From assembly GCA_017303935.1 (NCBI GenBank), contig JAFLBD010000003.1:310001-374000 (forward strand): a DNA stretch of 64,000 bases, read 5' to 3'. The translations under genes were made by a program, and so were the position numbers. This DNA is from Armatimonadota bacterium (GTDB lineage: Bacteria; Armatimonadota; Fimbriimonadia; Fimbriimonadales; Fimbriimonadaceae). Under the pieces are notes generated by a model. It was not told the origin of the DNA. It was given only the letters and a program-made list of their open reading frames with translations, and did not search any database. Of the stretch, positions 1 to 10,235 are shown one piece after another; the first letter of the stretch is position 1, and each line of letters starts with the position of its first letter.

Positions 1-32
1 AAACAGCTGCTCTACCACTGAGCTACATCGGC
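1..32 (-). tRNA. tRNA, 5' half only (probably tRNA-Thr), cut by window edge
   Basis: Read on the minus strand from position 32, the sequence gives a 7-nt acceptor strand (GCCGATG), TA, a D-arm with GCTC/GAGC stem, and the 5' side of an anticodon stem (GCTGT). The anticodon lies just outside the window. The 5' half resembles bacterial tRNA-Thr, but without the anticodon the identity is inference. Confidence 0.75.
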
Positions 33-169
33 GAAGAACGGATCTCGCCGTCCGAAAGAGATTATGGGCGCGTTTGGGTGCTTTCTGCAACAGCCCAAAA
101 TCATCGCCAAAAAATGCAGGGACAGATTCCGGCGTTTAGATATACTAATGGTAATTCGCGAGGACAACC

Positions 170-1255
170 ATGGAAGACCTATTTCCCATCCGCAAAATTG
201 ACCACGTTCGACACTATGTGAACAACGCCCGGCAGAGCGCTTACTTCTACCAGCACGTTTTTGGCTTCGACATCGAAGCATACAACGGCCTAGAAACGGG
301 TTCGAGGAACCAGGTGGACTACATGCTCCGCCAAAACGACATCACGCTTGTTTTCAGTGCGCCATTGCGGCCTGGGCACCCGATGGCGGAAGCGATCAGC
401 ACTCATGGCGACTTTGTACAGGACATCTGCTTCGAAGTCGATGACGTGGATTGGGCATACAAAACTGCCATCAAGCGCGGCGCGGAATCGGCGGTTGCTC
501 CTTATGACATGCAAGATGAGCACGGCACTGTTCGCTACGCTGCGATCAAAGTTTATGGCAACACGGTCCACGGCTTGCTGAATCGCGACAAGTACAACGG
601 CCCATTCTTGCCTGGATTCCGCGAGCAAAAAGAACCGGGCGAAGGCATCGGTCTGATCGAAGTTGATCACTGCGTCGGCAACGTCGAGCTCGGCAAGATG
701 AACTACTGGGTCAAGTGGTACGAGGATGTGCTCGGATTCAAGAATCTGATCAGCTTCGACGATAAAGACATCTCCACCGAATACACCGCGCTGATGAGTA
801 AGGTAATGGCGAGCGGCAATGGCCGGGTCAAATTCCCGATCAACGAGCCTGCCGAAGGCAAAAAGAAGTCACAGATCGACGAATACCTCGAGTTCTTTGG
901 CGGCGCAGGCGTGCAACACGTCGCGATGCGAACCGATGACATCGTCCACACCGTCAGCCGATTGCAAGCACGCGGCTTGAACTTCTTGACAGTGCCGAAG
1001 ACGTATTACGACGTGCTGGAAGACCGAGTCGGAAAGATCGATGAGAACATCGACGAACTGGCCGAGCTGGGAATCCTGGTTGACCGAGACGACGAAGGCT
1101 ATCTGCTCCAAATCTTCACGAAGCCAGTGACCGACCGTCCGACCTTGTTCTACGAAATCATCCACCGCAAGGGCGCGAAGAGCTTCGGAAAGGGCAACTT
1201 TAAGGCGTTGTTCGAAAGCATCGAGCGCGAGCAAGAACTGCGCGGCACTCTGTAA
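170..1255 (+). CDS. hpd: 4-hydroxyphenylpyruvate dioxygenase
   Basis: Converts 4-hydroxyphenylpyruvate to homogentisate in tyrosine breakdown, using Fe(II) and O2 in the cytosol. The 361 aa are normal for the family and form two VOC-like halves. Candidate iron ligands are H167 (EVDHCVG), H250 (GVQHVAM) and E329 (FYEIIHR), and the family's C-terminal tail rich in phenylalanine and glycine (SFGKGNFKALFESIE) is present. The ATG is preceded by GAGGAC at 160-165, and a -10-like TATACT lies at 141-146. A strong terminator follows, so the gene is probably transcribed alone. No homogentisate dioxygenase gene is visible nearby. Confidence 0.96.
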   Translation: MEDLFPIRKIDHVRHYVNNARQSAYFYQHVFGFDIEAYNGLETGSRNQVDYMLRQNDITLVFSAPLRPGHPMAEAISTHGDFVQDICFEVDDVDWAYKTAIKRGAESAVAPYDMQDEHGTVRYAAIKVYGNTVHGLLNRDKYNGPFLPGFREQKEPGEGIGLIEVDHCVGNVELGKMNYWVKWYEDVLGFKNLISFDDKDISTEYTALMSKVMASGNGRVKFPINEPAEGKKKSQIDEYLEFFGGAGVQHVAMRTDDIVHTVSRLQARGLNFLTVPKTYYDVLEDRVGKIDENIDELAELGILVDRDDEGYLLQIFTKPVTDRPTLFYEIIHRKGAKSFGKGNFKALFESIEREQELRGTL

Positions 1256-1272
1256 TCCGATCCGAATCAAGT

Positions 1273-1316
1273 CAGCCTGGTCACACCAATTCATGTGGCC
1301 AGGCTGGTATTTTTTA
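1273..1316 (+). terminator. Intrinsic terminator after hpd
   Basis: CAGCCTGG (1273-1280) pairs with CCAGGCTG (1299-1306), and an inner CACA/TGTG extends the stem. A T-rich run follows at 1308-1315. It separates hpd from the permease gene 70 nt downstream. Confidence 0.85.
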
Positions 1317-1326
1317 GATTCACGGC

Positions 1327-2127
1327 ATGACAAATTCGCTACGACATTTCCGGGCGCTGATCTCGATCTACCTGCAGGATGGCCTTGCATACAAGGCGAG
1401 CGGGTTCATTTGGGTGCTCACGGACGTGTCGACTGCAGCCACCATGCCGATCGTGCTCTCTGCGGCGGCAAAGGGGCAAAGCATCGGCGGGTTCGATTCC
1501 AGCAGCATCGCGGTGTACTACCTCGTCATGCTGTTCATCACCAGTTTCGTGCAGAGCCACTTCATGTGGGAAGTCGCCTTCGAGGTCAAAGAAGGAATCT
1601 TCAGTAGCCAGATCATCCGGCCTGTGCCGTATTTGCAGTTCATGGCGGCGCGAAATCTCGCCTGGCGAATGATGCGCACGATGTTCTTCTTCCCGATGTT
1701 TCTGATCCTGTTGTGGGCGTACAGCGGGATGATCCATTCGTTCCAGTTGCACATCTCTTGGGTCGCGATTGCCGCGATTGTGCTCGGGCATTTGGTGAGC
1801 TTCTTCTTTGTGATGGCGTTTGCGATGCTAGCGCTCTTTCTGCAGGAAGCGACCTCTGTATTCGAGCTGTATTACGTGCCAATGCTATTCCTTTCGGGGC
1901 AGCTCTTCCCTATTGCTCTTTTCCCACAATGGGTGCAGAACATCAGTAAGATCTTTCCGTTCTACTACACCACTGGCTTACCCACGGAGATTGTTGTGGG
2001 TCGGATTTCTGAGGCCAATGCGATCCCGCTCCTTGGCGTCCAACTGCTTTGGATTGTTGGGAGTCTGCTCGCCTTCAAATGGCTCTTTGCAAAGGGCACC
2101 AAGCAATACACTGGCGTTGGGATGTGA
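1327..2127 (+). CDS. ABC-2 family transporter permease (PF06182-like)
   Basis: A 266-aa integral membrane protein with about six hydrophobic segments (for example around residues 55-75, 115-135, 140-170 and 235-255). The LFPIALFPQWVQNISKIFPF stretch and the layout match the ABC2_membrane_6 family of exporter permeases. Such permeases normally work with an ATP-binding subunit and a second DUF990-type permease, neither of which is in the neighbouring genes, so the partners must be encoded elsewhere. The start follows the hpd terminator by about 10 nt with no clear Shine-Dalgarno. The substrate cannot be read from the sequence. Confidence 0.8.
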   Translation: MTNSLRHFRALISIYLQDGLAYKASGFIWVLTDVSTAATMPIVLSAAAKGQSIGGFDSSSIAVYYLVMLFITSFVQSHFMWEVAFEVKEGIFSSQIIRPVPYLQFMAARNLAWRMMRTMFFFPMFLILLWAYSGMIHSFQLHISWVAIAAIVLGHLVSFFFVMAFAMLALFLQEATSVFELYYVPMLFLSGQLFPIALFPQWVQNISKIFPFYYTTGLPTEIVVGRISEANAIPLLGVQLLWIVGSLLAFKWLFAKGTKQYTGVGM

Positions 2128-2130
2128 GGC

Positions 2131-2796
2131 TCAGTCGACTGTGATGACCTGGCCATTCACTGGGCAGTCGTCTTGCAGCAGCCACCAGATCGCGCGGCAA
2201 ATGGAGTCCGGCTCGACATAAGTCCAGGACGCATTGGATTGCCGAATCACGGTGTCGTCCTCCACCTCGCTCCAATGGTCGCCACGAATCACTCCGGGCC
2301 GAATCGCGTTGAGCCGTACTTTGTTCCGCCCGAACTCCTTCGCCAGGGCTGATGTCAACCCGGCTGTCTCTGAGATCTTGGCGTTGTAGAGCGAATCATG
2401 GTGATCGGCGACGCTCCCAAAAGAACCAGCGATGTTGACGATTGCACCGATTCCGGTGGCAAGGAACCGGGCGATCTGCTGCCGATTGAGCTCGAGCATC
2501 GGTGACTTTACGGCTGTGCGCGAAAGGTATGAACCAAGCACCGGCATCGAATCCACGTCGTTGACGAAGCCGTGAACATGTCCGAACTTCTGCTTGCCTT
2601 TGACCAGTAGCCCTGCCACTTGCGATACCCCCGCGGCACGAATCACTGATTTGGATGAGTCCAGTCCAAGAACGCCTTTTTGAGTTTCCCAAAGCAGAAG
2701 TCTGTCGCCATTTTCCAGCACTTGCGCCGCGAATCTTTGGGAGATCGGGCCACCAGAGGTCGCCAAGAAGTAAGTTTTCGGTTCTGCCGCGCTCAC
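2131..2796 (-). CDS. SDR-like protein with degenerate active site
   Basis: 221 aa with the short-chain dehydrogenase fold signature: an N-terminal beta strand followed by TSGG, a central IVNIAGSFG strand, then YNAK...GLTSALAKEFGRNKVRLNAIRPGVI. The usual TGxxxGIG is replaced by TSGGPISQ. In the helix where SDRs carry YxxxK, the Lys is at Tyr+3 and an Ile takes the Tyr+4 place. Cofactor binding and catalysis may therefore be altered or lost. It lies convergent to the permease with 3 nt between the genes, and downstream of the M15 peptidase on the same strand. The substrate is unknown. Confidence 0.75.
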   Translation of the reverse strand: MSAAEPKTYFLATSGGPISQRFAAQVLENGDRLLLWETQKGVLGLDSSKSVIRAAGVSQVAGLLVKGKQKFGHVHGFVNDVDSMPVLGSYLSRTAVKSPMLELNRQQIARFLATGIGAIVNIAGSFGSVADHHDSLYNAKISETAGLTSALAKEFGRNKVRLNAIRPGVIRGDHWSEVEDDTVIRQSNASWTYVEPDSICRAIWWLLQDDCPVNGQVITVD

Positions 2797-2805
2797 CGTT
2801 CAAGC

Positions 2806-3426
2806 TTACTCGAACGGTAACCCAGCTACAAACCGCCGCCGCAAATCATCGATCCCGTGTGCGGACGCTAGCTGATAGTGCGGATTGTCTTTCTTCTTTC
2901 GCCAATTGCCGCCCCATTCCACGCCTGGTACCGCCGCCAAGAGAACTGGACCAAGCGCGACGTACGGCGCGTCTGATTTGATGTAAGTTGCTCCATTGAA
3001 CAGTCCCAAATCGACCGCCATTCCGAAGTTGTGGTAGCTCTGGCCGGGCCGAGCATTTGTCACGATATTCCCTGGCTTCGACCTCCCTTGGGCGTACAGT
3101 TCGGCCTGCTCGGCGTAGGTGCGCATCCCACTGATGACTTTGGCGGTGTGCCCGTGCGCTATGGCCGCACTCAAGAGGCGACGCGCCATCCGCTGGGCCT
3201 GCGGGATGAGGAGCGCGATATTCGCTTCGCTGCGAGAATCAAATGCGCCTAGCTCGGCCTTGATGGCAGCAGTCCGATCATAGAACTGTTGCTGAGCCGC
3301 CAAAGTCTTGGCGCCCGCTTGGCCGTCGATCGCACCTGGATTGAATCCGCCAAAAAGCAAGAAGCGTTGAAGAAACTTGACGTCGCTAAAAAGGAGTTGG
3401 GACATACTTCCAACAATAGCGAGCAA
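2806..3426 (-). CDS. M15-family D-Ala-D-Ala carboxypeptidase / L-Ala-D-Glu peptidase-like protein
   Basis: 206 aa. The N-terminus (FLQRFLLFGGFNPGAIDG) resembles a short peptidoglycan-binding motif. The C-terminal half is an M15 (VanY/endolysin-type) zinc peptidase with SYHNFGMAVD (candidate ligands H132 and D139) and NPHYQL (H183). It would trim peptide stems of peptidoglycan. No clear signal peptide is visible, so export is uncertain. The long form begins with TTG at 3426; an ATG at 3405 is the alternative, and neither has a convincing ribosome site. It follows the FHA gene by 11 nt on the same strand and is probably co-transcribed with it. Confidence 0.85.
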   Translation of the reverse strand: MLAIVGSMSQLLFSDVKFLQRFLLFGGFNPGAIDGQAGAKTLAAQQQFYDRTAAIKAELGAFDSRSEANIALLIPQAQRMARRLLSAAIAHGHTAKVISGMRTYAEQAELYAQGRSKPGNIVTNARPGQSYHNFGMAVDLGLFNGATYIKSDAPYVALGPVLLAAVPGVEWGGNWRKKKDNPHYQLASAHGIDDLRRRFVAGLPFE

Positions 3427-3437
3427 TCAGTCTTTTG

Positions 3438-4295
3438 TCAACTTTCTGGCGTGATGCGCTCGATCTTGAACTCCAACTGCCCAAGCTTGATCACATCATC
3501 TGGTCCGATGAGCGTGCGAATGTTGGCATTCAATTTTGCATCGTTGACAACGGTGCCATTGGTGCTGCCCGTGTCCGTGAGGTAGATGCCTGAATCTTCA
3601 ACTTCGATGATGCCATGACTTCCGCTGACAAACGGATCAGCAATGACCACATCGTTGCCAGACTTGCGACCAAATGAATTCGATCCGAACTTGAGGTCGA
3701 AAGTGCCGGTATCTCCAGTGAGCTTTGCCGAACAGCTGTTGGCTTGTGGAGCAACGGTCAAGGCGACGGTCTTCCCTGTGCTCGCCATCAGCGTGGCGTT
3801 CGCGGCGCCTGGCATCGCTAAGGTCAACTCGAACCCTCCGAGCGAGAGCTTTGCACCTTCAGCGATCTGGCGTGGTTCGTTGGGCACCAATCGCTCTCCA
3901 TCGACCTTTGTCCCGTTGGTTGATCCGAGGTCTTTGACTTCAATCACCCCGTTCTGAAGCGAGATACTGCAATGTTGGCGACTCACTCGGTCGTCATTGA
4001 TCAGCGCATCGCCTTGCCGCCCAAAGACCGTTTCCCCGACCCTCACCACAAACTCGACACCTTCAGACGAGACAAGTACCGGGAGCTGGATTGAGGGAGC
4101 ACCGAAAGCGTCGCCGTCAAGAGCTCGTTCGAAGATCAACCCGCAATCGGAGCAGAACATCATGCCACCAGGATTGAACGTCTTGCAAACAGGACATTGC
4201 ACCGGTTTGATCGTCGCCGTGACATCCAACGTCGGCGCGGAGATCATCTGCGTTCGATTGGGGTCAAGCATCTGGGTCTTATTGAGGTCGCTCAT
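3438..4295 (-). CDS. Zinc-ribbon protein with two FHA domains
   Basis: 285 aa. It has a short N-terminal tail with two TQM[L/I] motifs (T7, T15), a zinc ribbon (C34, C37, C48, C51) and two forkhead-associated domains at about 88-155 and 205-275. Each FHA domain has the core FGR...S..H...GSTNGT (second copy VSGSHG). FHA domains bind phosphothreonine. The twin TQM motifs ahead of them look like candidate Ser/Thr-kinase targets, but this is inferred and no kinase gene is nearby. Cytosolic; the likely role is a phospho-signalling adaptor. Confidence 0.9.
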   Translation of the reverse strand: MSDLNKTQMLDPNRTQMISAPTLDVTATIKPVQCPVCKTFNPGGMMFCSDCGLIFERALDGDAFGAPSIQLPVLVSSEGVEFVVRVGETVFGRQGDALINDDRVSRQHCSISLQNGVIEVKDLGSTNGTKVDGERLVPNEPRQIAEGAKLSLGGFELTLAMPGAANATLMASTGKTVALTVAPQANSCSAKLTGDTGTFDLKFGSNSFGRKSGNDVVIADPFVSGSHGIIEVEDSGIYLTDTGSTNGTVVNDAKLNANIRTLIGPDDVIKLGQLEFKIERITPES

Positions 4296-4341
4296 AGGTT
4301 GCTCAAAGCAGAATACCGCTGATTCCGCCTAAAATAGAGAC

Positions 4342-4533
4342 GTGCCTGAACCGTCAAATCCTCCGGATATTGGTGGGCGATTTATTCGCTGGACCTTTCT
4401 GTTTGTGGGGACGGTGATGCTAATTTTTGGCGGAATCCAGATTCATCTCCAACAGAGAATCGCGGGGACACTCATCGTGCTCATCGGCTTGATCATCTTG
4501 GCGAGTCTGCCACTCATGAAGAAGCTGTTCTAA
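4342..4533 (+). CDS. Small two-helix membrane protein, unknown function
   Basis: 63 aa beginning with GTG. Two hydrophobic stretches (about 15-32 and 40-56: FLFVGTVMLIFGGIQI and GTLIVLIGLIILASLPL) are joined by a short basic loop, and the protein ends in KKLF. It is divergent from the FHA gene, with TAAAAT at 4330-4335 as a possible -10. Its stop overlaps the stop of the convergent AraC gene. The membrane pattern supports a real gene, but I recognise no family and the ribosome site is weak. Confidence 0.5.
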   Translation: MPEPSNPPDIGGRFIRWTFLFVGTVMLIFGGIQIHLQQRIAGTLIVLIGLIILASLPLMKKLF

Positions 4534-5750
4534 CGATTCGCAACGCGCACGGCGGATGGCGACACATTGAATCGCTTGACGAACGCGCGAGTGAAGTGCG
4601 CCGGGCTATTGAAACCCACCATTTTGGAGACTTCGCTGACGCTGAAGTTGTTTTCGATCAGCATCGTGCGAGCCTTTTCGAGCCGAACGCTGATCAAATA
4701 TTTGTGGAACGGCTGACCGGTGGCCTGCCGGAATAGGAACCTAAAGTGAGAAGTGGAAAGCCCGAGGTAATTGGCGATCTCTTCGTCCACGATTTCCCTC
4801 GCGAATCCCCTCTCTACGACGGCGAGAGCGCGGTTGATCATGGAATCCGTATGCGCCCGTTCTTCACTCATGTCCGGGGCCAATTCTTCGATCAACTCCC
4901 GCGCTGCGCTAATCACACCGTTGACCGAGCGTTCGATTTCGAGCCTACGAGCGGCATCGAGCTGGAATCTGTGTAGAGGCTCCGAAGTTCCCGATTCCAA
5001 CTTCGCCGCAGAAATTACAGCGAGGAACAACAACACCGAACCCCTTGCTTCATCTAGATTCGGCCCAACTTCGCTAAGAGATGTTTCGAGCTGTTTGATC
5101 GCGCGGTTGAATTTGACCCGGTCTCCAATTCTCACCGCAGAACCCAATTCAGCGAGCGAGACACCTTTGGTCTTGCTCCCAAACGGGCAGGTTCGGTCGG
5201 GGGCGAATTCGAATCGCACATCCAGCAGCACAAAACTCGCCGAACTCCCAAGGTCGGTGAACCGCAAGAAGCGTCCGTGGAAATTGCTCGGAATGTCGAT
5301 GCTCAGACGCCGAATCGTGACGCGACGGCCCTGAAAATCGGCAAACCCCACTGGCTCGCACATGCTTCCGTCCCCCGGCGAAAAGCACGCCATTTCGGAC
5401 TCTTCGCCTTCGGCGTAATGCTTGCCGTTGATGAGGGTGAGGCGAAAGTCGGGGCCGTCCAACGGCTTTACCGCAACGAGTGCACCGTGCGTCCCGGGCG
5501 TTTCGCTGCCGGCGTGCAGGGCAAACACGCCGTAGATGTGGATTCGCTGGAGCGACTCTTCCGAATCCGGCACAAGAACATCCAGCGAAAAAGGCAGCGA
5601 ACGATCTGGGTGAGCGCGGCCCGGTCCTCCGTTTGACTGCCAAGCCCGATCATCCTCCAACAACCAATCGAGCTTTGGGTCCAATGCGTTGAATTCGCAA
5701 ACCCCGATATGGGGCTTGCGAAACTCGCCGCTGAGAAGATGGGTTCTCAA
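4530..5750 (-). CDS. AraC-family transcriptional regulator
   Basis: 406 aa. The last ~95 residues form the double helix-turn-helix of the AraC family (EIANYLGLSTSHFRFLFRQA, then VSEVSKMVGFNSPAHFTRAF). The N-terminal ~300 residues do not match a familiar cupin sensor; the first ~190 residues look beta-rich and may be a sugar-binding-like sensor. It starts with TTG 12 nt after the stop of the solute-binding protein gene, with AAGG upstream, so it is probably in the same transcript and may regulate uptake of the bound ligand. The ligand and target genes are unknown. Confidence 0.88.
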   Translation of the reverse strand: MRTHLLSGEFRKPHIGVCEFNALDPKLDWLLEDDRAWQSNGGPGRAHPDRSLPFSLDVLVPDSEESLQRIHIYGVFALHAGSETPGTHGALVAVKPLDGPDFRLTLINGKHYAEGEESEMACFSPGDGSMCEPVGFADFQGRRVTIRRLSIDIPSNFHGRFLRFTDLGSSASFVLLDVRFEFAPDRTCPFGSKTKGVSLAELGSAVRIGDRVKFNRAIKQLETSLSEVGPNLDEARGSVLLFLAVISAAKLESGTSEPLHRFQLDAARRLEIERSVNGVISAARELIEELAPDMSEERAHTDSMINRALAVVERGFAREIVDEEIANYLGLSTSHFRFLFRQATGQPFHKYLISVRLEKARTMLIENNFSVSEVSKMVGFNSPAHFTRAFVKRFNVSPSAVRVANR

Positions 5751-5762
5751 ACCAAAACTGCC

Positions 5763-7382
5763 TTACTTAACTTCGACCGTCGTATGCGGCAGATGACCGA
5801 AAATCGATTCGCGCAATCCACTCACTCGAGGGCTGATCAATTCAGCATCGCGCTGGAAGTAGATTGGAATCAGGACTGCATCTTGGAGAGCGAGGTCTTC
5901 TGCCTGGTGATAGAGGTCCATTCGCTCTGGGCCATCGGGCATCGCGTCAGCCTTCGAGGTCAGAGCGTCCAGTGCCGGATTGCTATAGCCGATCTTGTTC
6001 TCTGGGCCGTAGCTGGCAAAGAAGAACGAGATGAAATTCTCTGGATCCAAGTAGTCTGCAGCCCATCGCATATGGAAGAACGGAATTTCAAGTTGATTCC
6101 GCTTTTCCAGATAAACGGGCCAGTTCTTGACCGTGAGCTTCGGCTGGATTCCGAGCGACTTTTCGAGTTGTCCTGCAACCGCTTCACTCACAATCTTCGC
6201 GTCAGGACGACCATCGCGGAACCAGAGTTCGAGCGGAGGAATGCCCTTTCCATCCGGATATCCAGCTTCGGCAAGCAGCTTCTTCGCACCGTTTGGATCG
6301 TAAGGTATCACCGCAGCTTTCTCGCGATAGCCCTTCACTCCAGGAGGAATCACTCCGTTTGCAAGCGTGTTGATTCCGCCCAACAGTTCGTTGACGATCT
6401 TCTCTTTGTCGATCGCCATGGCGATCGCTTGTCGGAGCTTTCGGTTCTGGAACGCGGGATACTTTTTAAGGTTCAGCCCGACATACCAAATCGCCGGTCG
6501 ATCAAAGAACTTCAACTGATCTTTCATCGCGGGGTCTTTTTGGATCGCGGCGACATCTTGCCGCTCCAAAGCAACCAAATCCACTTCCCCAGTCTTGTAC
6601 ATGCTCAGCCGGGTAACAGCATCCTTGACGACCGGCCGCTCGATGCTCTCAACCTTTGGCGCGCCACCGTAATAGTCCTTGTTCGCGCTGAGTTTGACGA
6701 CTTGCTCGTTCACAAATTCGGTGACCTTAAATGGCCCTGTGCCGATCATCTGCTCCGGTTTGGTGATTTCCGCATCAGCAGGAACTCCGCCCTTTGGCAT
6801 CACGGCCGAGCAAAGATAGGTGAACTTGCCAATCCAATACGGGCGAGGCTTGTCGAGCTTGAAGACCACCGTCATCGGATCGGGGGTTTCGATACCCTTG
6901 ACCGATGTCGCCTTGCCTTCCACCATGTCGTTCAGGCCGACGATGTCTCCCATGTACGCAGACGCCACTGGGCTCGCCACTTTTGGATTGCAAGCGCGCT
7001 CGATCGACCATTTGACGTCTTCGCTGGTCATCTCCTTGCCGTTGTGGAACTTGACGCCCTTTCGCAGTGTGAAGACAACGGTCGCGCCGCCGTCCTTCAG
7101 CTCCCATTTCTCGGCAAGGCGAGGCTCGACTTCGTTCTTTTCGTTCCAAGCCACCAGCCCTTCGAAGACTTGTTGCAGCAGATCAATCGTATCGCCGTCT
7201 TCCACCTTTGCGGGATCCAAAGTGGTTGGATTGGTCGGAATCGGATAGCGGAAGGTCGCGACCTTTTGGTTGCTGGCTTGCTCCCTCTTGCTGAATCCTC
7301 CACCGCCTTGTCCGCAGCCGATCAGGCCCACCGCAAGCAGGCTGGCAACACACAGGCTGAACATCGTCGTCGTTCGCGTCAT
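5763..7382 (-). CDS. ABC transporter family 5 solute-binding lipoprotein (peptide/oligopeptide type)
   Basis: A lipoprotein signal sequence (MTRTTTMFSLCVASLLAVGL, then a Cys in a LIGC lipobox) is followed by an SBP_bac_5 domain. Recognisable stretches are RLAEKWELKDGGATVVFTLR, KFHNGKEMTSEDVKWS and GTGPFKVTEF. Mature family members bind peptides or similar solutes outside the membrane. I chose the ATG at 7382 because the signal peptide begins there; a GTG at 7409 would add nine residues. No permease or ATPase genes are adjacent, and an AraC regulator lies directly downstream. Confidence 0.92.
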   Translation of the reverse strand: MTRTTTMFSLCVASLLAVGLIGCGQGGGGFSKREQASNQKVATFRYPIPTNPTTLDPAKVEDGDTIDLLQQVFEGLVAWNEKNEVEPRLAEKWELKDGGATVVFTLRKGVKFHNGKEMTSEDVKWSIERACNPKVASPVASAYMGDIVGLNDMVEGKATSVKGIETPDPMTVVFKLDKPRPYWIGKFTYLCSAVMPKGGVPADAEITKPEQMIGTGPFKVTEFVNEQVVKLSANKDYYGGAPKVESIERPVVKDAVTRLSMYKTGEVDLVALERQDVAAIQKDPAMKDQLKFFDRPAIWYVGLNLKKYPAFQNRKLRQAIAMAIDKEKIVNELLGGINTLANGVIPPGVKGYREKAAVIPYDPNGAKKLLAEAGYPDGKGIPPLELWFRDGRPDAKIVSEAVAGQLEKSLGIQPKLTVKNWPVYLEKRNQLEIPFFHMRWAADYLDPENFISFFFASYGPENKIGYSNPALDALTSKADAMPDGPERMDLYHQAEDLALQDAVLIPIYFQRDAELISPRVSGLRESIFGHLPHTTVEVK

Positions 7383-7431
7383 GCCTACCGTTTTACCTGT
7401 TTGGAGCACCCGTTTCGTACCCGGGAGGGGC

Positions 7432-7460
7432 TTGACTTTGGCGCGATTGAATGCAATAAT
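7432..7460 (+). promoter_or_regulatory. Promoter of tRNA-fMet
   Basis: TTGACT (7432-7437) and AATAAT (7455-7460) are 17 nt apart, and the tRNA starts 13 nt after the -10. This is a near-consensus sigma-70-type promoter. Confidence 0.8.
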
Positions 7461-7472
7461 CTCATTTGCTAT

Positions 7473-9035
<1,563 letters not shown>

Positions 9036-9194
9036 TCCGTTTGTTCAAAACTCGTCATTTCTCTCGAATACTCAGGTGTTTGTTTCATCTTCTTCATTGC
9101 CAAGAACCCTGTCGTTCTGACTCCCGGCATTTCGCACAACTACCTGATGTTTCTGTTTCTCTCAACTAAAATTCGGATTGATTTTCGAGCAGTG

Positions 9195-9250
9195 TCCGAC
9201 CGTTTTCGGTCGGAATTCTGGGTTAAGTCGAGAAATCTTCGACTTGACCC
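9195..9250. repeat. Two adjacent hairpins in the gap upstream of the recombinase
   Basis: TCCGACCG-TTTT-CGGTCGGA (9195-9214) is a perfect 8-bp stem. GGGTTAAGTCGA (9220-9231) pairs with TCGACTTGACCC (9239-9250) with one G-T pair. They sit between the ArdC-like gene end and the recombinase start (gap 9036-9318), where no gene is visible. They could be a terminator for the ArdC-like gene, though no T-run is obvious, or recombinase or regulator sites. Confidence 0.55.
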
Positions 9251-9318
9251 AGGTTCAGGGCTCAACGATTTCAACCCGATATGCGCTTGACAGCTCCAAA
9301 ACTCTCGACTTGGATTCC

Positions 9319-10197
9319 TCAAACTACGACCAACTCGCCCTTCAGCCGAGTTGGGGCGGTCGGAGTGGCATCATGATGGTAAGTCCCAAGAATCCAGTCA
9401 GCCGCCTTTTGGGCTTGGGACGCCGCTCGAATAATGTAGGAGGGGTCGTTTCGCAACGCCTTCAAGAGCCATGAAGCAACGTAGCTGGTGCATGGCGTGA
9501 TGTTGTCGATTCCAGCTTCCGAACACAAGAATGCTGCCCCGATTTCAGCCAAAATTTCCTCAGCTCCGTACGATTCAGACCCAAACTTGACTTGCTGTTC
9601 AAACACCGGGCGATTGAGTCGGGTCGGATGCGCTGTGCTATGAACAAGTTCGTGCAGGAGCGTCGCATAGTAGGCTTCTGGTGACTCGAAATCTCGCAAG
9701 TGCGGCATCACCACCTGGTCACGCTGTGGGTAGTAGGCGGCGATTTCAGCGCCTACGTGAATCGCTGGACTGTCCTTGTAGCTAGCGACGATGGCTTTCG
9801 CTCCTTCCACCCCGAATAGCGATTCTTGCTGTGGCTGCCTCTTATCGGGCAATTGAAGTCCTTCGCATTGTTCGACGTTGAAAACTGTGAACGCTCGGCA
9901 AACCAACCGCTCCTTCCCAGTGTCTTTATCCTCAACATCCGACCATAACATCACGGTATAACCCCGCTGACCACGCTTCACCGAACCAGAAGCACTCTTC
10001 GCCTGATTAAAGGTGAGCCATCGGTGGTCGGTGTACTCGCTCATTGAGAGCACTAAGCGGTTGATGCCCCGATAAGGTCGCCCAGTAAGAGCGTTGCAAG
10101 GGGACTTCGACTTCCACGGTTTCCGCCACGGGAGAACGTCGCCGGTTTCGATTGCTTTGATTACTTGGTCTGTGATTTTTTGATAGGAGCTTCGCAT
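9319..10197 (-). CDS. ArdC-like antirestriction protein (DUF1738 plus zincin)
   Basis: 292 aa. The N-terminal domain (YQKITDQVIKAIETGDVLPWRKPW...NALTGRPYRGIN) is the ArdC/DUF1738 ssDNA-binding type. The C-terminal domain is a zinc metallopeptidase with LLHELVHSTAH (H182, E183, H186) and AEEILAEIGAAFL. ArdC proteins shield incoming single-stranded DNA from host restriction during conjugative or plasmid entry. Its place near the left end fits early expression after transfer. It starts with ATG and is on the same strand as the recombinase. Confidence 0.88.
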   Translation of the reverse strand: MRSSYQKITDQVIKAIETGDVLPWRKPWKSKSPCNALTGRPYRGINRLVLSMSEYTDHRWLTFNQAKSASGSVKRGQRGYTVMLWSDVEDKDTGKERLVCRAFTVFNVEQCEGLQLPDKRQPQQESLFGVEGAKAIVASYKDSPAIHVGAEIAAYYPQRDQVVMPHLRDFESPEAYYATLLHELVHSTAHPTRLNRPVFEQQVKFGSESYGAEEILAEIGAAFLCSEAGIDNITPCTSYVASWLLKALRNDPSYIIRAASQAQKAADWILGTYHHDATPTAPTRLKGELVVV

Positions 10198-10235
10198 GTC
10201 TCCATACGCTCAGCTCACTTCCATATGAGGAAATA

